From assembly GCF_002115755.1 (NCBI RefSeq), contig NZ_JFKA01000010.1, positions 62,001 through 126,000 of the forward strand: 64,000 nt of DNA. Reading direction: 5' to 3'. Shown piece after piece: positions 10,476 to 19,518 of the stretch. The notes beneath the pieces are model-generated. The model was not told where the DNA came from and did not search any database. It was given only the letters and a program-made list of their open reading frames with translations. A program made the position numbers and the translations under genes. The number at the start of each line of letters is the position of its first letter. Position 1 is the first letter of the stretch. This DNA comes from Thalassospira mesophila (GTDB lineage: Bacteria > Pseudomonadota > Alphaproteobacteria > Rhodospirillales > Thalassospiraceae).

Positions 10476-11345
10476 ATGAAAAAACTGATCACTGGCGCGA
10501 CCGGCCATTTCGGCGCCCTTGCCCTCGCCCATTTAAGCACCCTTGTCCCGACCAGCGAGATTGTCGCCAGTGCCCGCAACCCGGACAAAGCTGCCGACAT
10601 TCGTGCCAAAGGCATTGAAGTCCGCAAAGGCGATTTTGACGATCAGGCCTTGATGGAACAGGCCTTTACCGGAATTGATGCCGCCCTGATTGTTTCCGCC
10701 GAAGCCGACAATGAAACCCGCATCCGCCAGCATCGCACGGCCATCACGGCGGCAAAAAACGCCGGTGTAAAACACGTTATTTATACCAGCGTGATCGACC
10801 CGCGTGCCGATAGCGGCTTTACCTATGCCGCCATCCATGCCGATACCGAGGCCTTTATCAAACAAAGCGGGCTAAGCTATACCATTTTACGCAACAGCTT
10901 TTATGCCGACCTGTTGTTAGGCGGCGTTCCGCACGCCCTTGAAACCGGTCAATATGCGGCACCGGCAGGTGATGCGGGCATTACCTACATCCCCCGCACC
11001 GATCTGGCTGAAATTGCCGCCATCGTATTGGCCAACCCGGCAAAGCATACCAACAAAACCTATGATTTGACCGGCACCAAGGCCATCACGCACAGCGAAA
11101 TTGCCGCCATCATTGCCAGCGCAACGGGCAAGAACATTGCCTTTGCCGATTTGCCCAACGATGTTTACCAAGGAATTTTGCGCAGCCTTGGCCTGCCCGA
11201 ACATGCTGTCATCGCCATTTCCGGCATTTATCTGGCGGCCAAAAATGGCGACTACAACACCGTTAGCAAAGATGCTGCCACCCTCCTTGGCCGTCCGCCC
11301 CAATCGGTGGAAGACTTTTTAAAACAGGCGTTGAACCAAGGGTAA
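10476..11345 (+). CDS. NAD(P)-binding reductase, QorB-like (NmrA family)
   Basis: A 290-residue Rossmann protein of the NmrA family that starts directly with the nucleotide-binding loop (MKKLITGATGHFGALALAHL). Segments VASARNPDKA, KNAGVKHVIYTS, SGLSYTILRNSFYADLL and PRTDLAEIAAIVL follow the order and spacing of E. coli QorB/YtfG, an NADPH:quinone reductase. It is therefore likely a cytoplasmic quinone or small-molecule reductase. The ATG at 10476 has GGAGA 7 nt upstream. The HxlR regulator next door, convergent here, parallels the qorB-qorR pairing known in E. coli, where the regulator is divergent. Confidence 0.82.
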   Translation: MKKLITGATGHFGALALAHLSTLVPTSEIVASARNPDKAADIRAKGIEVRKGDFDDQALMEQAFTGIDAALIVSAEADNETRIRQHRTAITAAKNAGVKHVIYTSVIDPRADSGFTYAAIHADTEAFIKQSGLSYTILRNSFYADLLLGGVPHALETGQYAAPAGDAGITYIPRTDLAEIAAIVLANPAKHTNKTYDLTGTKAITHSEIAAIIASATGKNIAFADLPNDVYQGILRSLGLPEHAVIAISGIYLAAKNGDYNTVSKDAATLLGRPPQSVEDFLKQALNQG

Positions 11346-11414
11346 TTCCACGTTCAAACCCGCCGCCCAAAACCAATACAGGCGAATGCTTCCAACCGGG
11401 ATCATTCGCCTTTT

Positions 11415-11804
11415 TTAAACTGCCGATGCCACATTTGGGGCTGCCGGGGTGTCGTTTTGATCCGATACCGGATCTGACGGGCGCAAATCGGCCCATTTTA
11501 GCAAGGCATCAAGTGCCGGGCACAGGCGCTGCCCCCAATCGGTCAGGCAATATTCCACCTTGGGCGGCACCTGATGATAAACAATGCGTTTCACAATGCC
11601 ATCGGCTTCCATCTGGCGCAGTTGCTGGATCAGCATCTTTTGCGAAATGCCGTCAATCGCGCGCTCCAGCTCCGAGAATCGCTTTACCTGCCCGCCAAAA
11701 AGGTGAAACAAAATCACCAGTTTCCAGCGCCCTTCAAGCATTTTCAAAATTTCTTCAACACCGGCAGCCGGTGTTTTCGCCCCAAAACCCCATTTCTTAC
11801 TCAC
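11415..11804 (-). CDS. HxlR-family transcriptional regulator
   Basis: A 129-residue winged-helix regulator of the HxlR/DUF24 family: LKMLEGRWKLVILFHLFGG, RFSELERAIDGISQKML, LRQMEADGIVKRIVYHQVPP and VEYCLTDWGQRLCPAL are the standard segments. Many relatives sense electrophiles or redox state through a Cys; here the Cys residues are in the C-terminal half, so the sensing mode is uncertain. It is convergent with the QorB-like gene and divergent from the SnoaL-like/SDR pair; either could be its target. Confidence 0.9.
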   Translation of the reverse strand: MSKKWGFGAKTPAAGVEEILKMLEGRWKLVILFHLFGGQVKRFSELERAIDGISQKMLIQQLRQMEADGIVKRIVYHQVPPKVEYCLTDWGQRLCPALDALLKWADLRPSDPVSDQNDTPAAPNVASAV

Positions 11805-11920
11805 AGGTAAGTACCTTACTTTTTTGTCGGTTCTTGTGAATTTTCAAGCATAGCGCCAGCTTGCAGATATCACAATCACCGCATGGCCCCATCCATGCAT
11901 CACAGACAAAAGGTTTGCCC

Positions 11921-12289
11921 ATGTCTATCGCCCTTCCCGCCGCCGTTGCCGGTTTTTATGATCATTGCACTGCGCGCAATTTTGCCGGTGTTGCCGCCTG
12001 TTTCAGCCAGGATGCCCATGTTTACGACGAAAAACAAAATATCGACGGCCATGCCGCCATCGAAAAATGGATCCGTCATGCCATTGGCAGCACAGATGCT
12101 GTTCACGCTGTCACCTCGGCTGCGGTCCTGCCCGATCACTCCGCCGCCGACACATCGCCCGCCACCATCACCAATGGCCAGCTTCGCGTCACCGCCGATG
12201 TATCGGGTAATTTCAAGGGATCCCCCGTCAGTCTGACCTATCTGTTCACATTACAGGCCGGTAAAATTACAGCGCTGGAGATCGGCTGA
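11921..12289 (+). CDS. SnoaL-like / NTF2-fold small protein
   Basis: A 122-residue protein with the NTF2-like layout of small SnoaL-family polyketide cyclase or nuclear-transport-factor proteins: FYDHCTARNFAGVAACFSQD, then a hydrophobic strand pattern ending in YLFTLQAGKITALEIG. Such proteins bind small hydrophobic ligands; the ligand is unknown. The ATG at 11921 has AAAAGG upstream and removes 20 non-conserved residues. Its stop overlaps the start of the SDR gene by one base, so the two are translationally coupled and presumably act on the same compound. Confidence 0.75.
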   Translation: MSIALPAAVAGFYDHCTARNFAGVAACFSQDAHVYDEKQNIDGHAAIEKWIRHAIGSTDAVHAVTSAAVLPDHSAADTSPATITNGQLRVTADVSGNFKGSPVSLTYLFTLQAGKITALEIG

Positions 12290-13086
12290 TGCGCAACATC
12301 CATTATCAAATCGACCCAACAGAGTTTACCGGCAAACGGGTGCTGGTAACCGGCGGCACCAAAGGCATGGGAAATGCCATGTTGCACCGCCTGCATAATG
12401 CCGGGGCGACCGTTGCCAGCACGGCGCGCAGCACGGCACCCGAAAATCACCCCGGCCTGTTCATTTGTGCCGATGTTTCCGTGGTTTCGGGAACCCGCCA
12501 CGTAATCGATACCGTTATGGCGCACTGGGGCGGGCTGGATATTCTGATTAATAATGTCGGTGGATCAACAGCCCCTGGCGGCGGCGCACTTGGTTTGTCG
12601 GACGAGGATTGGACGCAAACACTCGACACCAACCTAATGGCTGCCGTGCGGCTGGATCGCGGATTTTTGCCCGGCATGATCGCGCGCAAAAGCGGCGTGA
12701 TCTTGCATATATCCTCTATCCAGCGGCGTTTGCCTTTGTTTGAAGCCACACTGGCCTATGCGGCGGCCAAGGCCGCCCTTAGCACCTATAGCAAAGGCTT
12801 GGCGAAGGAAATGGGTCCCAAGGGCATTCGGGTTAACACGCTGTCGCCCGGCTTTATCGAAACCACAGCGGCCAGCGCCCTGATCGAACGGCTGGCTGAC
12901 CAGCAAGGCAGTACCCTTGATGCGGCCCGCGATGGCCTGATGCAGTCGCTGGGCGGTATTCCCATTGGCCGCCCCGGTCGCCCCGACGAAGTTGCCGAGC
13001 TTGCGGCATTTCTGGTGTCAGACCGGGCGATGTCGGTTCATGGCGCCGAATACACAATTGATGGCGGCACCGTGCCCACTGTTTAA
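12289..13086 (+). CDS. Short-chain dehydrogenase/reductase
   Basis: A 265-residue SDR oxidoreductase. The TGGTKGMG cofactor loop is near residue 23, NNVG near 87, the catalytic Ser in HISSIQRR, and the YAAAKAALSTYSK Tyr/Lys motif near 157-169. The C-terminus has the family's IDGGTVPTV ending. The cofactor is probably NADP(H) or NAD(H). Substrate cannot be read. It shares one base with the SnoaL-like gene, forming a two-gene operon next to the HxlR regulator. Confidence 0.92.
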   Translation: MRNIHYQIDPTEFTGKRVLVTGGTKGMGNAMLHRLHNAGATVASTARSTAPENHPGLFICADVSVVSGTRHVIDTVMAHWGGLDILINNVGGSTAPGGGALGLSDEDWTQTLDTNLMAAVRLDRGFLPGMIARKSGVILHISSIQRRLPLFEATLAYAAAKAALSTYSKGLAKEMGPKGIRVNTLSPGFIETTAASALIERLADQQGSTLDAARDGLMQSLGGIPIGRPGRPDEVAELAAFLVSDRAMSVHGAEYTIDGGTVPTV

Positions 13087-13127
13087 CGCCAGATCCTGAA
13101 GGCTACGCTGGCACGACGACCCAAAAC

Positions 13128-13165
13128 AAAACCCCGCCGTTCAAATTGTGAACTGGCGGGGTTTT
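13128..13165. terminator. Bidirectional terminator between SDR gene and rnd
   Basis: AAAACCCCGCC pairs with GGCGGGGTTTT, and GTTCA/TGAAC extends the stem inside. A/T runs on both sides fit termination in both directions between two convergent genes. Confidence 0.88.
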
Positions 13166-13192
13166 AAATGTTCTCGCGCGAAATAAACAGGC

Positions 13193-14458
13193 TCAGACTT
13201 CTGCGTCTGCGTCCGCTTCAATTTTCACCACGGCGGCGGCTTCTGCCCCGGTAACGGCTTCGGCGTCGGTTGCCGTTTCAGGTGCTGTTTCAAGTACCGT
13301 TGCAAGTTCAACCAGTGCAACTTCACCGTTTTGAAGTTTCAGGGCAATTTGCCCGTGTTTCAGGCGAAGGGCATATTGGCCGAAAAGTTCGCGGCGCCAG
13401 CCATGCAGGGCTGGCACATCGGCGTTATCGTCGGCGGCAATGTTTTGCAAATCATCGCTTGATGCGACCAGACGCTGGGCAACACCTTTTTCTTCACTGC
13501 ACAGTTTTAGCAAAACTTTAAGCAATTCCACCGTCGGGCCGATGCCCGCTGGCAGTTCATTGCGAACCTTGGGCACGGGCCAGTTTTCCTGCGGTTCGGC
13601 AAGCGCGGCTTTAATCGCATCGATAATCGCCTGCCCCTGCTTGCTGGCGCCAAAATTGCGGCCAACACCCCGGGTTTTATCAAGGTCGTTTTCGTTAAGC
13701 GGCTGGCGGGCGGCAATATCAAGCAAGGTATCATCGCGCAAAACCCGGTTGCGCGGCAGGTTTTTACGCTGGGCTTCGGTTTCGCGCCATTCGCCAAGGG
13801 CCTTGGCAACGGCCAGAAATTTCGGGCTGTTGGACCGGGTTTTTAACCGCAGCCATGCCTGTGCGGGGTCCACGGTATAAATACCGGGGTCGGTCAGGCG
13901 TTCCATTTCTTCAAACAGCCACGGCGCACGGTCATTGGCCGACAGACGTTCGTGGAAGTTTTCATAAACAGTGCGCAAATGCGTTACATCCGAGATCGCA
14001 TAGCTGATTTGCTTTGACGATAACGGGCGGCGCGACCAGTCGGTAAAGCGCATCGATTTATCGACGTTTTTGCGCGCAACCTTGTTAACCAGCGTTTCAT
14101 AGCCAACCTGATCACCATAGCCCAAAACCATGGCGGCAACCTGGGTATCAAATACCGGGTGCGGTACCTTGCCGTTTAAATGGACAAATATTTCGATATC
14201 CTGCCGGGCGGCGTGAAAAACCTTGATCACGCTTTCGTCCTGCATCAGATCGAAAAGGGGGGTTAAATCAATACCGTCCGCCAGCGGGTCAATCGCCGCA
14301 CCGGTATCGGTAAATTCCGGGCTGCACACCTGCACCAGACACAATTGCGGCCAATAGGTCGAATCGCGCATAAATTCGGTATCGACCGTGACATAGTCAA
14401 ACTGCCGCAGCCTTTCGCACAGCACACGAAGGTCTTCTGTTTTTGTAATCGTTTCCAT
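13193..14458 (-). CDS. rnd: Ribonuclease D
   Basis: A 421-residue DEDD-family 3'-5' exoribonuclease that trims tRNA 3' ends. The exonuclease motifs are visible: VDTEFMRDSTYWPQL (Exo I, Asp/Glu), FHAARQDIEIF (Exo II), and a Tyr-containing Exo III region (SYAISDVTHLRTVYE). An HRDC domain follows (NLPRNRVLRDDTLLDIAARQ). The last 35 residues are an Ala/Glu/Val-rich tail, an extension not needed for activity. The start at 14458 (METITKTEDL) drops nine non-conserved residues. Confidence 0.95.
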   Translation of the reverse strand: METITKTEDLRVLCERLRQFDYVTVDTEFMRDSTYWPQLCLVQVCSPEFTDTGAAIDPLADGIDLTPLFDLMQDESVIKVFHAARQDIEIFVHLNGKVPHPVFDTQVAAMVLGYGDQVGYETLVNKVARKNVDKSMRFTDWSRRPLSSKQISYAISDVTHLRTVYENFHERLSANDRAPWLFEEMERLTDPGIYTVDPAQAWLRLKTRSNSPKFLAVAKALGEWRETEAQRKNLPRNRVLRDDTLLDIAARQPLNENDLDKTRGVGRNFGASKQGQAIIDAIKAALAEPQENWPVPKVRNELPAGIGPTVELLKVLLKLCSEEKGVAQRLVASSDDLQNIAADDNADVPALHGWRRELFGQYALRLKHGQIALKLQNGEVALVELATVLETAPETATDAEAVTGAEAAAVVKIEADADAEV

Positions 14459-14533
14459 GAACCCTGCTATAACATTGCCCGGCACAGTTCGCCAGTGGCT
14501 TGCCCGTTATCATACGGAAAATGGTCAATGGAA

Positions 14534-15610
14534 CTAAATGATTTCGTCTTCATCAAGCAACGGATCGGACTGAAGATGGGTCTCAATGGCATCAAGGCGT
14601 TCCTGCAATTCTGCCGGTCGCTTGATCGATGCAACATGAAACAGCGCGTCGCCCTGATTGACAATCGGCAAATTGGTCCGCCCGATAATCAACCCGTCCT
14701 GCCGGGCCAGAACCTCGGTATCGGTTTGGCCAAACGGGTCGGACACGGCAGCAACAATATCGCCTTCACGCACAAAATCGCCAGCGACCTTAAAGGTTCG
14801 CAGCAACCCGCCAACCGGGGCACGCAACCACTGGCTGCCCGTTGATTTAAACGATGGCAGACGCGGCGGCCGCACCGACCGTGCCGCAACCATGCCCAGT
14901 TCGCGCATCACACGCAACACGCCCGAAACCCCGGCCCGAATGGCCATTTCGTCAAACCGCAACCCCTCGCCCGCTTCATAAAGCAGGATCGGCACGCCCA
15001 CATCCTTGCCCGCCTGGCGCAACGATCCTTCGCGCAAGGGCGATGTCAGGATAATTGGCGCGCCAAACGATTCCGCATAGGACATGATTTTTTCGTCGCC
15101 TTCATTCACCCGTATCTGGGGCAAATTCACGCGGTGGGCGGCCGCCGTATGCAAATCAATTCCGAAATCCGACCGCTCGACGACTTCTTTCAAAAACAGA
15201 TGGGCAAGCTGGCCCGCAAGCGAGCCATGCGCACTGCCGGGAAAACAGCGGTTAAGGTCGCGGCGGTCGGGCAAATAACGGGTGTGGTTTAAAAAACCAA
15301 ACGCGTTAACCACCGGCACGGCCAGCAATGTGCCACGCAAATGGCGCAACACCGGCGATTTCAATATCCGGCGGATCACCTCCACGCCGACAATTTCATC
15401 CCCATGCACCGCCGCACTGACAAACAGGGTTGGCCCCGGTCGTTTGCCATGCACCACATTTACCGTCAAATTGACCGGGGTATGGTTGGATAAAAGCGAA
15501 ATCGGAATATCGACAAGCTGACGGGTGCCCGGTGCGACTTTCTTGTTGCCAAGTTCAAAGTCAGCTGTTTTACGACGCTGCTGCGCCGTCGTTTCGTCGT
15601 ATTCCAGCAA
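14534..15610 (-). CDS. M14-type succinylglutamate desuccinylase / aspartoacylase family protein
   Basis: A 358-residue zinc enzyme of the AstE/aspartoacylase (COG3608) branch of the M14 carboxypeptidase fold. The metal-binding HGDE motif is in VSAAVHGDEIVGVEV and a second metal His in FGIDLHTAA. The C-terminal third has a biotinyl-lipoyl-like beta domain (GGLLRTFKVAGDFVREGDIV). These enzymes cleave N-acyl amino acids or isopeptide-like amides. It lies 4 nt behind rimK on the same strand. Because RimK adds glutamates to ribosomal protein S6, a role in removing or trimming such tags is an attractive inference, not shown by the sequence. Confidence 0.85.
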   Translation of the reverse strand: MLEYDETTAQQRRKTADFELGNKKVAPGTRQLVDIPISLLSNHTPVNLTVNVVHGKRPGPTLFVSAAVHGDEIVGVEVIRRILKSPVLRHLRGTLLAVPVVNAFGFLNHTRYLPDRRDLNRCFPGSAHGSLAGQLAHLFLKEVVERSDFGIDLHTAAAHRVNLPQIRVNEGDEKIMSYAESFGAPIILTSPLREGSLRQAGKDVGVPILLYEAGEGLRFDEMAIRAGVSGVLRVMRELGMVAARSVRPPRLPSFKSTGSQWLRAPVGGLLRTFKVAGDFVREGDIVAAVSDPFGQTDTEVLARQDGLIIGRTNLPIVNQGDALFHVASIKRPAELQERLDAIETHLQSDPLLDEDEII

Positions 15611-15614
15611 TTTG

Positions 15615-16520
15615 TTATCCTTTGCCTTTGGTCTTTACCTTGCCGGGCCCGTAATCGCGCTCCATGAATTCGATAATCATGGTGGCAATATCCTTGCCCG
15701 TCGCCCCTTCAATGCCTTCCAGCCCCGGCGAGGAGTTAACCTCCATCACGACCGGCCCGTGGTTGGAACGCAAAATATCCACACCACAAACATTTAGCCC
15801 CATTGCCTTGGCGGCTTCAACGGCTGTTGCGCGTTCCTGCGGGGTAATACGTACGGGGCGGGCCGAGCCGCCACGATGAATGTTGGAGCGAAAATCGCCC
15901 GGTGCGCCGGTGCGTTCCATGCTGGCAACCACCTTGCCGCCAACAACAAAACAGCGAATGTCGGAATTGCCGGCTTCCTTGATGAATTCCTGCACCATGA
16001 TGTCAACATTGGCACCCCGGAAGGCCTCGATCACGGATTTGGCGGATTTTTCGGTCTCGCCCAAAACCACACCAATGCCCTGGGTGCCTTCAAGCAATTT
16101 GATCACCACCGGCGCGCCGCCAACGATGGAAAGCACTTCGTCGGTTTTGCGCGGGTCATGGGCAAAGGCGGTTACCGGCAGGCCAATGCCGCGCCGTGCC
16201 AGAATTTGCAACGACCGCAATTTATCGCGCGAGCGGCCAATCGCGACCGATTCATTTAGCGGATAAACACCCATCATTTCAAACTGGCGCAACACAGCCA
16301 GACCAAAAAACGTGATCGACACCCCGATGCGCGGAATAACGGCGTCATAACCGGTCAGCTTTTCGCCGCCATAATAAATTTCCGGCTTCATCGAGGTAAT
16401 GTTCATCGTTACCCGCAAGGTACTGATGACATCAATCTGATGGCCCCGTGCTTCGGCGGCCTCCACCAGCCGCTTGTGGGAGTACAGATTGGCGTTGCGG
16501 GCAAGCATCGCGATTTTCAT
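15615..16520 (-). CDS. rimK: RimK, ATP-grasp protein-glutamate ligase
   Basis: A 301-residue ATP-grasp ligase, the typical RimK length. RimK adds glutamate residues to the C-terminus of ribosomal protein S6, and some make poly-alpha-glutamate. Motifs seen: an N-terminal [20 protein letters not shown] pre-ATP domain, [16 protein letters not shown] (ATP-grasp lysine and glycine loop), [18 protein letters not shown], and the metal-binding [15 protein letters not shown]. It sits between the retropepsin-like rimB gene and an aspartoacylase-family gene, all on one strand. Confidence 0.94.
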   Translation of the reverse strand: MKIAMLARNANLYSHKRLVEAAEARGHQIDVISTLRVTMNITSMKPEIYYGGEKLTGYDAVIPRIGVSITFFGLAVLRQFEMMGVYPLNESVAIGRSRDKLRSLQILARRGIGLPVTAFAHDPRKTDEVLSIVGGAPVVIKLLEGTQGIGVVLGETEKSAKSVIEAFRGANVDIMVQEFIKEAGNSDIRCFVVGGKVVASMERTGAPGDFRSNIHRGGSARPVRITPQERATAVEAAKAMGLNVCGVDILRSNHGPVVMEVNSSPGLEGIEGATGKDIATMIIEFMERDYGPGKVKTKGKG

Positions 16521-16583
16521 AAAAAGAACTCCCGTTAAAGCTGACGATGTGGAAAACCGATAGCACCAGCCTGCATGGCTGGG

Positions 16584-17111
16584 TTATTCACCGACCGGTT
16601 GATCGGCCATATAAACGTGTTCCGGCTTTCCCGCCAGATAAGATTTTGCCGGTTGAACCAAAAATCTTCCGGCCTTGATCGCGGTGCGCCCCAGCAGCAT
16701 GGGAAAACCCATCAAGGAGCGGTTCGCAAGCGATAATTCCACCTTCACCCGATGGTGCCCCACCGCAATATGGCTGGCGATAATATAGCGTTCATCCTGC
16801 TTGCCGTTCGAGCTGCGAATATGGCGAATGGCCAACAAAGGGGCCTGACAGTTTACCCGACCATGCCCGTCACCGCGATAATGGGGCAAAACAAATTTGA
16901 CGAATTTTTTATGATCAATTTCAACCAGCTCGATATGGGTCGCGTGCAGCGAAGATGTCCGCGCCCCGGTATCAACCTTGGCCTTCATCAGGGGCACGCC
17001 CAAATCGGGCAACCCGATCCATTCGCGCCAGCCTAAAACATGGCCCCCTGCCACCAGGGCATCGGTTTGCGATTTAACGGTCTGTTTCGCGAGATTGCGT
17101 TTTTCGATCAC
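16584..17111 (-). CDS. rimB: RimB-like retropepsin-type protease associated with RimK
   Basis: A protein of about 175 residues of the family annotated as ATP-dependent zinc protease or RimK/LysX-associated putative protease (PF05618). It has the aspartic protease signature DTGA (KVDTGARTSSLHA) and a RSLMGFPMLLGRTAI C-terminal element, as in retropepsins. In Pseudomonas the RimK neighbour of this family is called RimB and processes the glutamylated S6 tail. The GTG start at 17111 is preferred: AGGA lies 8 nt upstream, while the longer GTG frame start at 17168 has no ribosome-binding site. It is 63 nt upstream of rimK in the same operon. Confidence 0.85.
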   Translation of the reverse strand: MIEKRNLAKQTVKSQTDALVAGGHVLGWREWIGLPDLGVPLMKAKVDTGARTSSLHATHIELVEIDHKKFVKFVLPHYRGDGHGRVNCQAPLLAIRHIRSSNGKQDERYIIASHIAVGHHRVKVELSLANRSLMGFPMLLGRTAIKAGRFLVQPAKSYLAGKPEHVYMADQPVGE

Positions 17112-17287
17112 ACAACTGTTCCTGCCTGTTAATGGAACACCCTGTATAGCGCCAACGGTTTCAGCCACCTATTGCAAAAAACAGGGCCTTTTCACTTTGG
17201 CATGATCAACGCGTAAGACAAGAACAGCCTGATTTATCGCCCGCCAAAGCATAGTCGCGTCCTGACCGGTCCAACCCGCTGGCGCAC

Positions 17288-18016
17288 CTAAAGGCTTTCT
17301 TCCATCACGGAACGCACCAGTGGCAAGGTAACGGCGCGTTTTTCGGCCAGTGCCCGGCGGTCAATCGCGGCAACAAGCTGGGCCAGGGCCGCAAAGGACC
17401 GTTCAATACGCGGCACAATATAGGCAACAATTTGCGGTGCCGGGGCGATCTGCCGGTCGGCAAACAGTTTGATCAGCAACCCGACCAGCAAATCGTCATC
17501 CGGCGGGGAAATTTCACAGACAAGGGCGGCCCCCAGGCGCGAGCGCAAATCAGCCAAACGCACATTCCAGCGCGATGGCGGCTGCTGTGCGGTCAGCAAC
17601 AAATGCCCGTTGCGTTCTTTCAACATGTTGTAAAGATGAAAACACACCGTTTCATCAAGGGCCAGATCGGCATCTTCAATCACAAGGCCGGTATCATCGC
17701 CCAACAATATATCGGCATCGGCACCGATAAGGTCGGCCCCGGCCACACTTGATGCCCCGGACCGCGCCCGCCACACTTCGGCCAGGTGGCTTTTGCCCGA
17801 CCCTGCCGGGCCATACAGGCACAATGCGGGTACCGGCCAGGCTGGCCATCGGTCGATCCAGGCAACGGCCTCGCGGTTGCAATTGGTTACCATGAAATCC
17901 GCGCGTGCCAGTGCCGGGCGCATCTCCAGCGCCAGGGGCAATTGCTGCGGCATCACGGGTTCCATCATCGGTGCGGTCATTGTTGGGGTTTCAATTTCAT
18001 CATAGCTGCGGATCAT
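17288..18016 (-). CDS. hdaA: HdaA, DnaA-homologous regulator of replication initiation
   Basis: A 242-residue AAA+ protein related to the DnaA ATPase core but without the DnaA DNA-binding domain. Walker A is GPAGSGKSHLAEV, followed by sensor-like segments (LLLTAQQPPSRW, LRSRLGAALVCEI). Near the N-terminus QLPLAL (residues 25-30) matches the beta-clamp-binding motif of Hda proteins. Hda with the loaded clamp stimulates ATP hydrolysis by DnaA and so limits re-initiation. Its start overlaps the end of the AI-2E permease gene by 17 nt; an internal Met at 17980 would remove the overlap and keep the clamp motif. Confidence 0.92.
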   Translation of the reverse strand: MIRSYDEIETPTMTAPMMEPVMPQQLPLALEMRPALARADFMVTNCNREAVAWIDRWPAWPVPALCLYGPAGSGKSHLAEVWRARSGASSVAGADLIGADADILLGDDTGLVIEDADLALDETVCFHLYNMLKERNGHLLLTAQQPPSRWNVRLADLRSRLGAALVCEISPPDDDLLVGLLIKLFADRQIAPAPQIVAYIVPRIERSFAALAQLVAAIDRRALAEKRAVTLPLVRSVMEESL

Positions 18017-19235
18017 TTCGTCCGTCGGATTTTTTGGGACTCGTGCCCGTATCCGTATCGAGGCCCGCCGGTTGTTGCGGGTTTACGACGGCATTGCCGC
18101 CCGATACTTGTTTGGCATTCCCCGGCACGGCAACAACATTAACATCGCCGCCAGCATTGGCACCGGCCGCAATCGGGTGCGGCGCGTGGCTATACAACCG
18201 GCTGTCCAGATACTGCGCCAGCGCATATCGCACCAGCACGCCAATGGCGGCAGCCACCGGCACTGCCAGCATCACGCCAAGCAAACCAAATACGGCCCCA
18301 CCTGCCAGCAAGGCAAACATCACCCAAACGGCATGCAGCCCCACCTTGTCGCCCACCAGCTTGGGTGTCAGGAAGTTGCCTTCCATTAACTGGCCCAGCA
18401 CAAACACGCCAATAACAAACACCACATCCAGACCAATGCCAAACTGGGCAATGGCAACCCCCAGCCCAACGGCAAAGCCCACCATCATGCCAAAATAGGG
18501 CACAAACGATAAAATGCCGGTCATAAGCCCGATCAAAAAGCCGAATTCCAGCCCCACCAGCGTCAGGCCTAGGCCATAAAACAGGCCCAGCAACAAACAT
18601 ACCGTGGATTGCCCGCGCACAAACCCGGCCAGGGTGACATCAATTTCGCGCGCGCACTGGCGAATATCGGCCGCCGAACGGCGCGGAAGCCAGCTATCGA
18701 CCTTGGCAACGATCTTGTCCCAGTCGCGCAGCAAATAAAATGACACCACCGGGGTGATAAACGCCAAACTGAGGAAGTTCAGCAAGGCCAGACCGCCAGT
18801 CAGAAGATTGCCAAAAATATTCCCCGCCCATTTAATGGCGTTGGCGGTTTGCCCCTTGATCGATTCGCCAACACTGTTGAGCGTTTCAGGCGCAATTTTA
18901 TCGGTAATATGCTGAATATAAGGACCAGCCTGATTGCGCAAATCCACAATATAACCCGGCAACCGTTCAAGAAAGCCAGCCAGCTGGCTGCCGATCAAGG
19001 GCACAATCAGCAACAAAACAAAAATGAAAACCAGAAAGAACAGGGCTGTGATAATGGCCGTCGCCACCGAGCGGCTAAGCCCCCGTGCTTCAAGTTTATC
19101 GGCCAGCGGATCAAGAAAATAGGCAATCGCCATGCCAGCAACAAACGGCAGCAGGATGCTTGAAAACAGCCACACCAGCAAAAAGAACGCCGCACAGGCC
19201 AAAAGCCAGAAACGCACCTGATCGCGAATCGTCAT
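18000..19235 (-). CDS. AI-2E transporter family (PerM/TqsA-like) membrane protein
   Basis: A 411-residue inner-membrane protein of the AI-2E transporter family (PF01594) with about seven or eight hydrophobic segments, including FFLLVWLFSSILLPFVAGMA at the start, and the conserved SFVPYFGMMVGFAVGLGVA and LTPKLVGDKVGLHAVWV segments. Substrates in this family vary (AI-2, Na+/H+, unknown), so no transport substrate is assigned. The C-terminal 55 residues are a polar Gly/Ala/Asn-rich tail. It overlaps hdaA and follows the DUF2066 gene, the order I recall from other alphaproteobacteria. Confidence 0.88.
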   Translation of the reverse strand: MTIRDQVRFWLLACAAFFLLVWLFSSILLPFVAGMAIAYFLDPLADKLEARGLSRSVATAIITALFFLVFIFVLLLIVPLIGSQLAGFLERLPGYIVDLRNQAGPYIQHITDKIAPETLNSVGESIKGQTANAIKWAGNIFGNLLTGGLALLNFLSLAFITPVVSFYLLRDWDKIVAKVDSWLPRRSAADIRQCAREIDVTLAGFVRGQSTVCLLLGLFYGLGLTLVGLEFGFLIGLMTGILSFVPYFGMMVGFAVGLGVAIAQFGIGLDVVFVIGVFVLGQLMEGNFLTPKLVGDKVGLHAVWVMFALLAGGAVFGLLGVMLAVPVAAAIGVLVRYALAQYLDSRLYSHAPHPIAAGANAGGDVNVVAVPGNAKQVSGGNAVVNPQQPAGLDTDTGTSPKKSDGRNDPQL

Positions 19236-19518
19236 GTCGGTTCCCCGTTTACCCTGCGAAAGTCCATAGCGGTTGTTGCCATTTCCGATCCATCCCCGAT
19301 ATCAGCCAAAGCAGCGACACAGAACAGAATGCCGGATCGCATCACGACCAAAGCCAAAACAGGCCCGCACACGCCAATTGGCAGTGCGTCCCCGTTTAAA
19401 TCCGGCCCATCGTGCGGGTCCCGTGCTGGCCTGCCCCGCAGACGTGATGCCGCCTTATATCATTGCCGCATCACCGCGAAAGGCAATTTGCCCGATAGCC
19501 CCAGGCGATCCCCGACAA

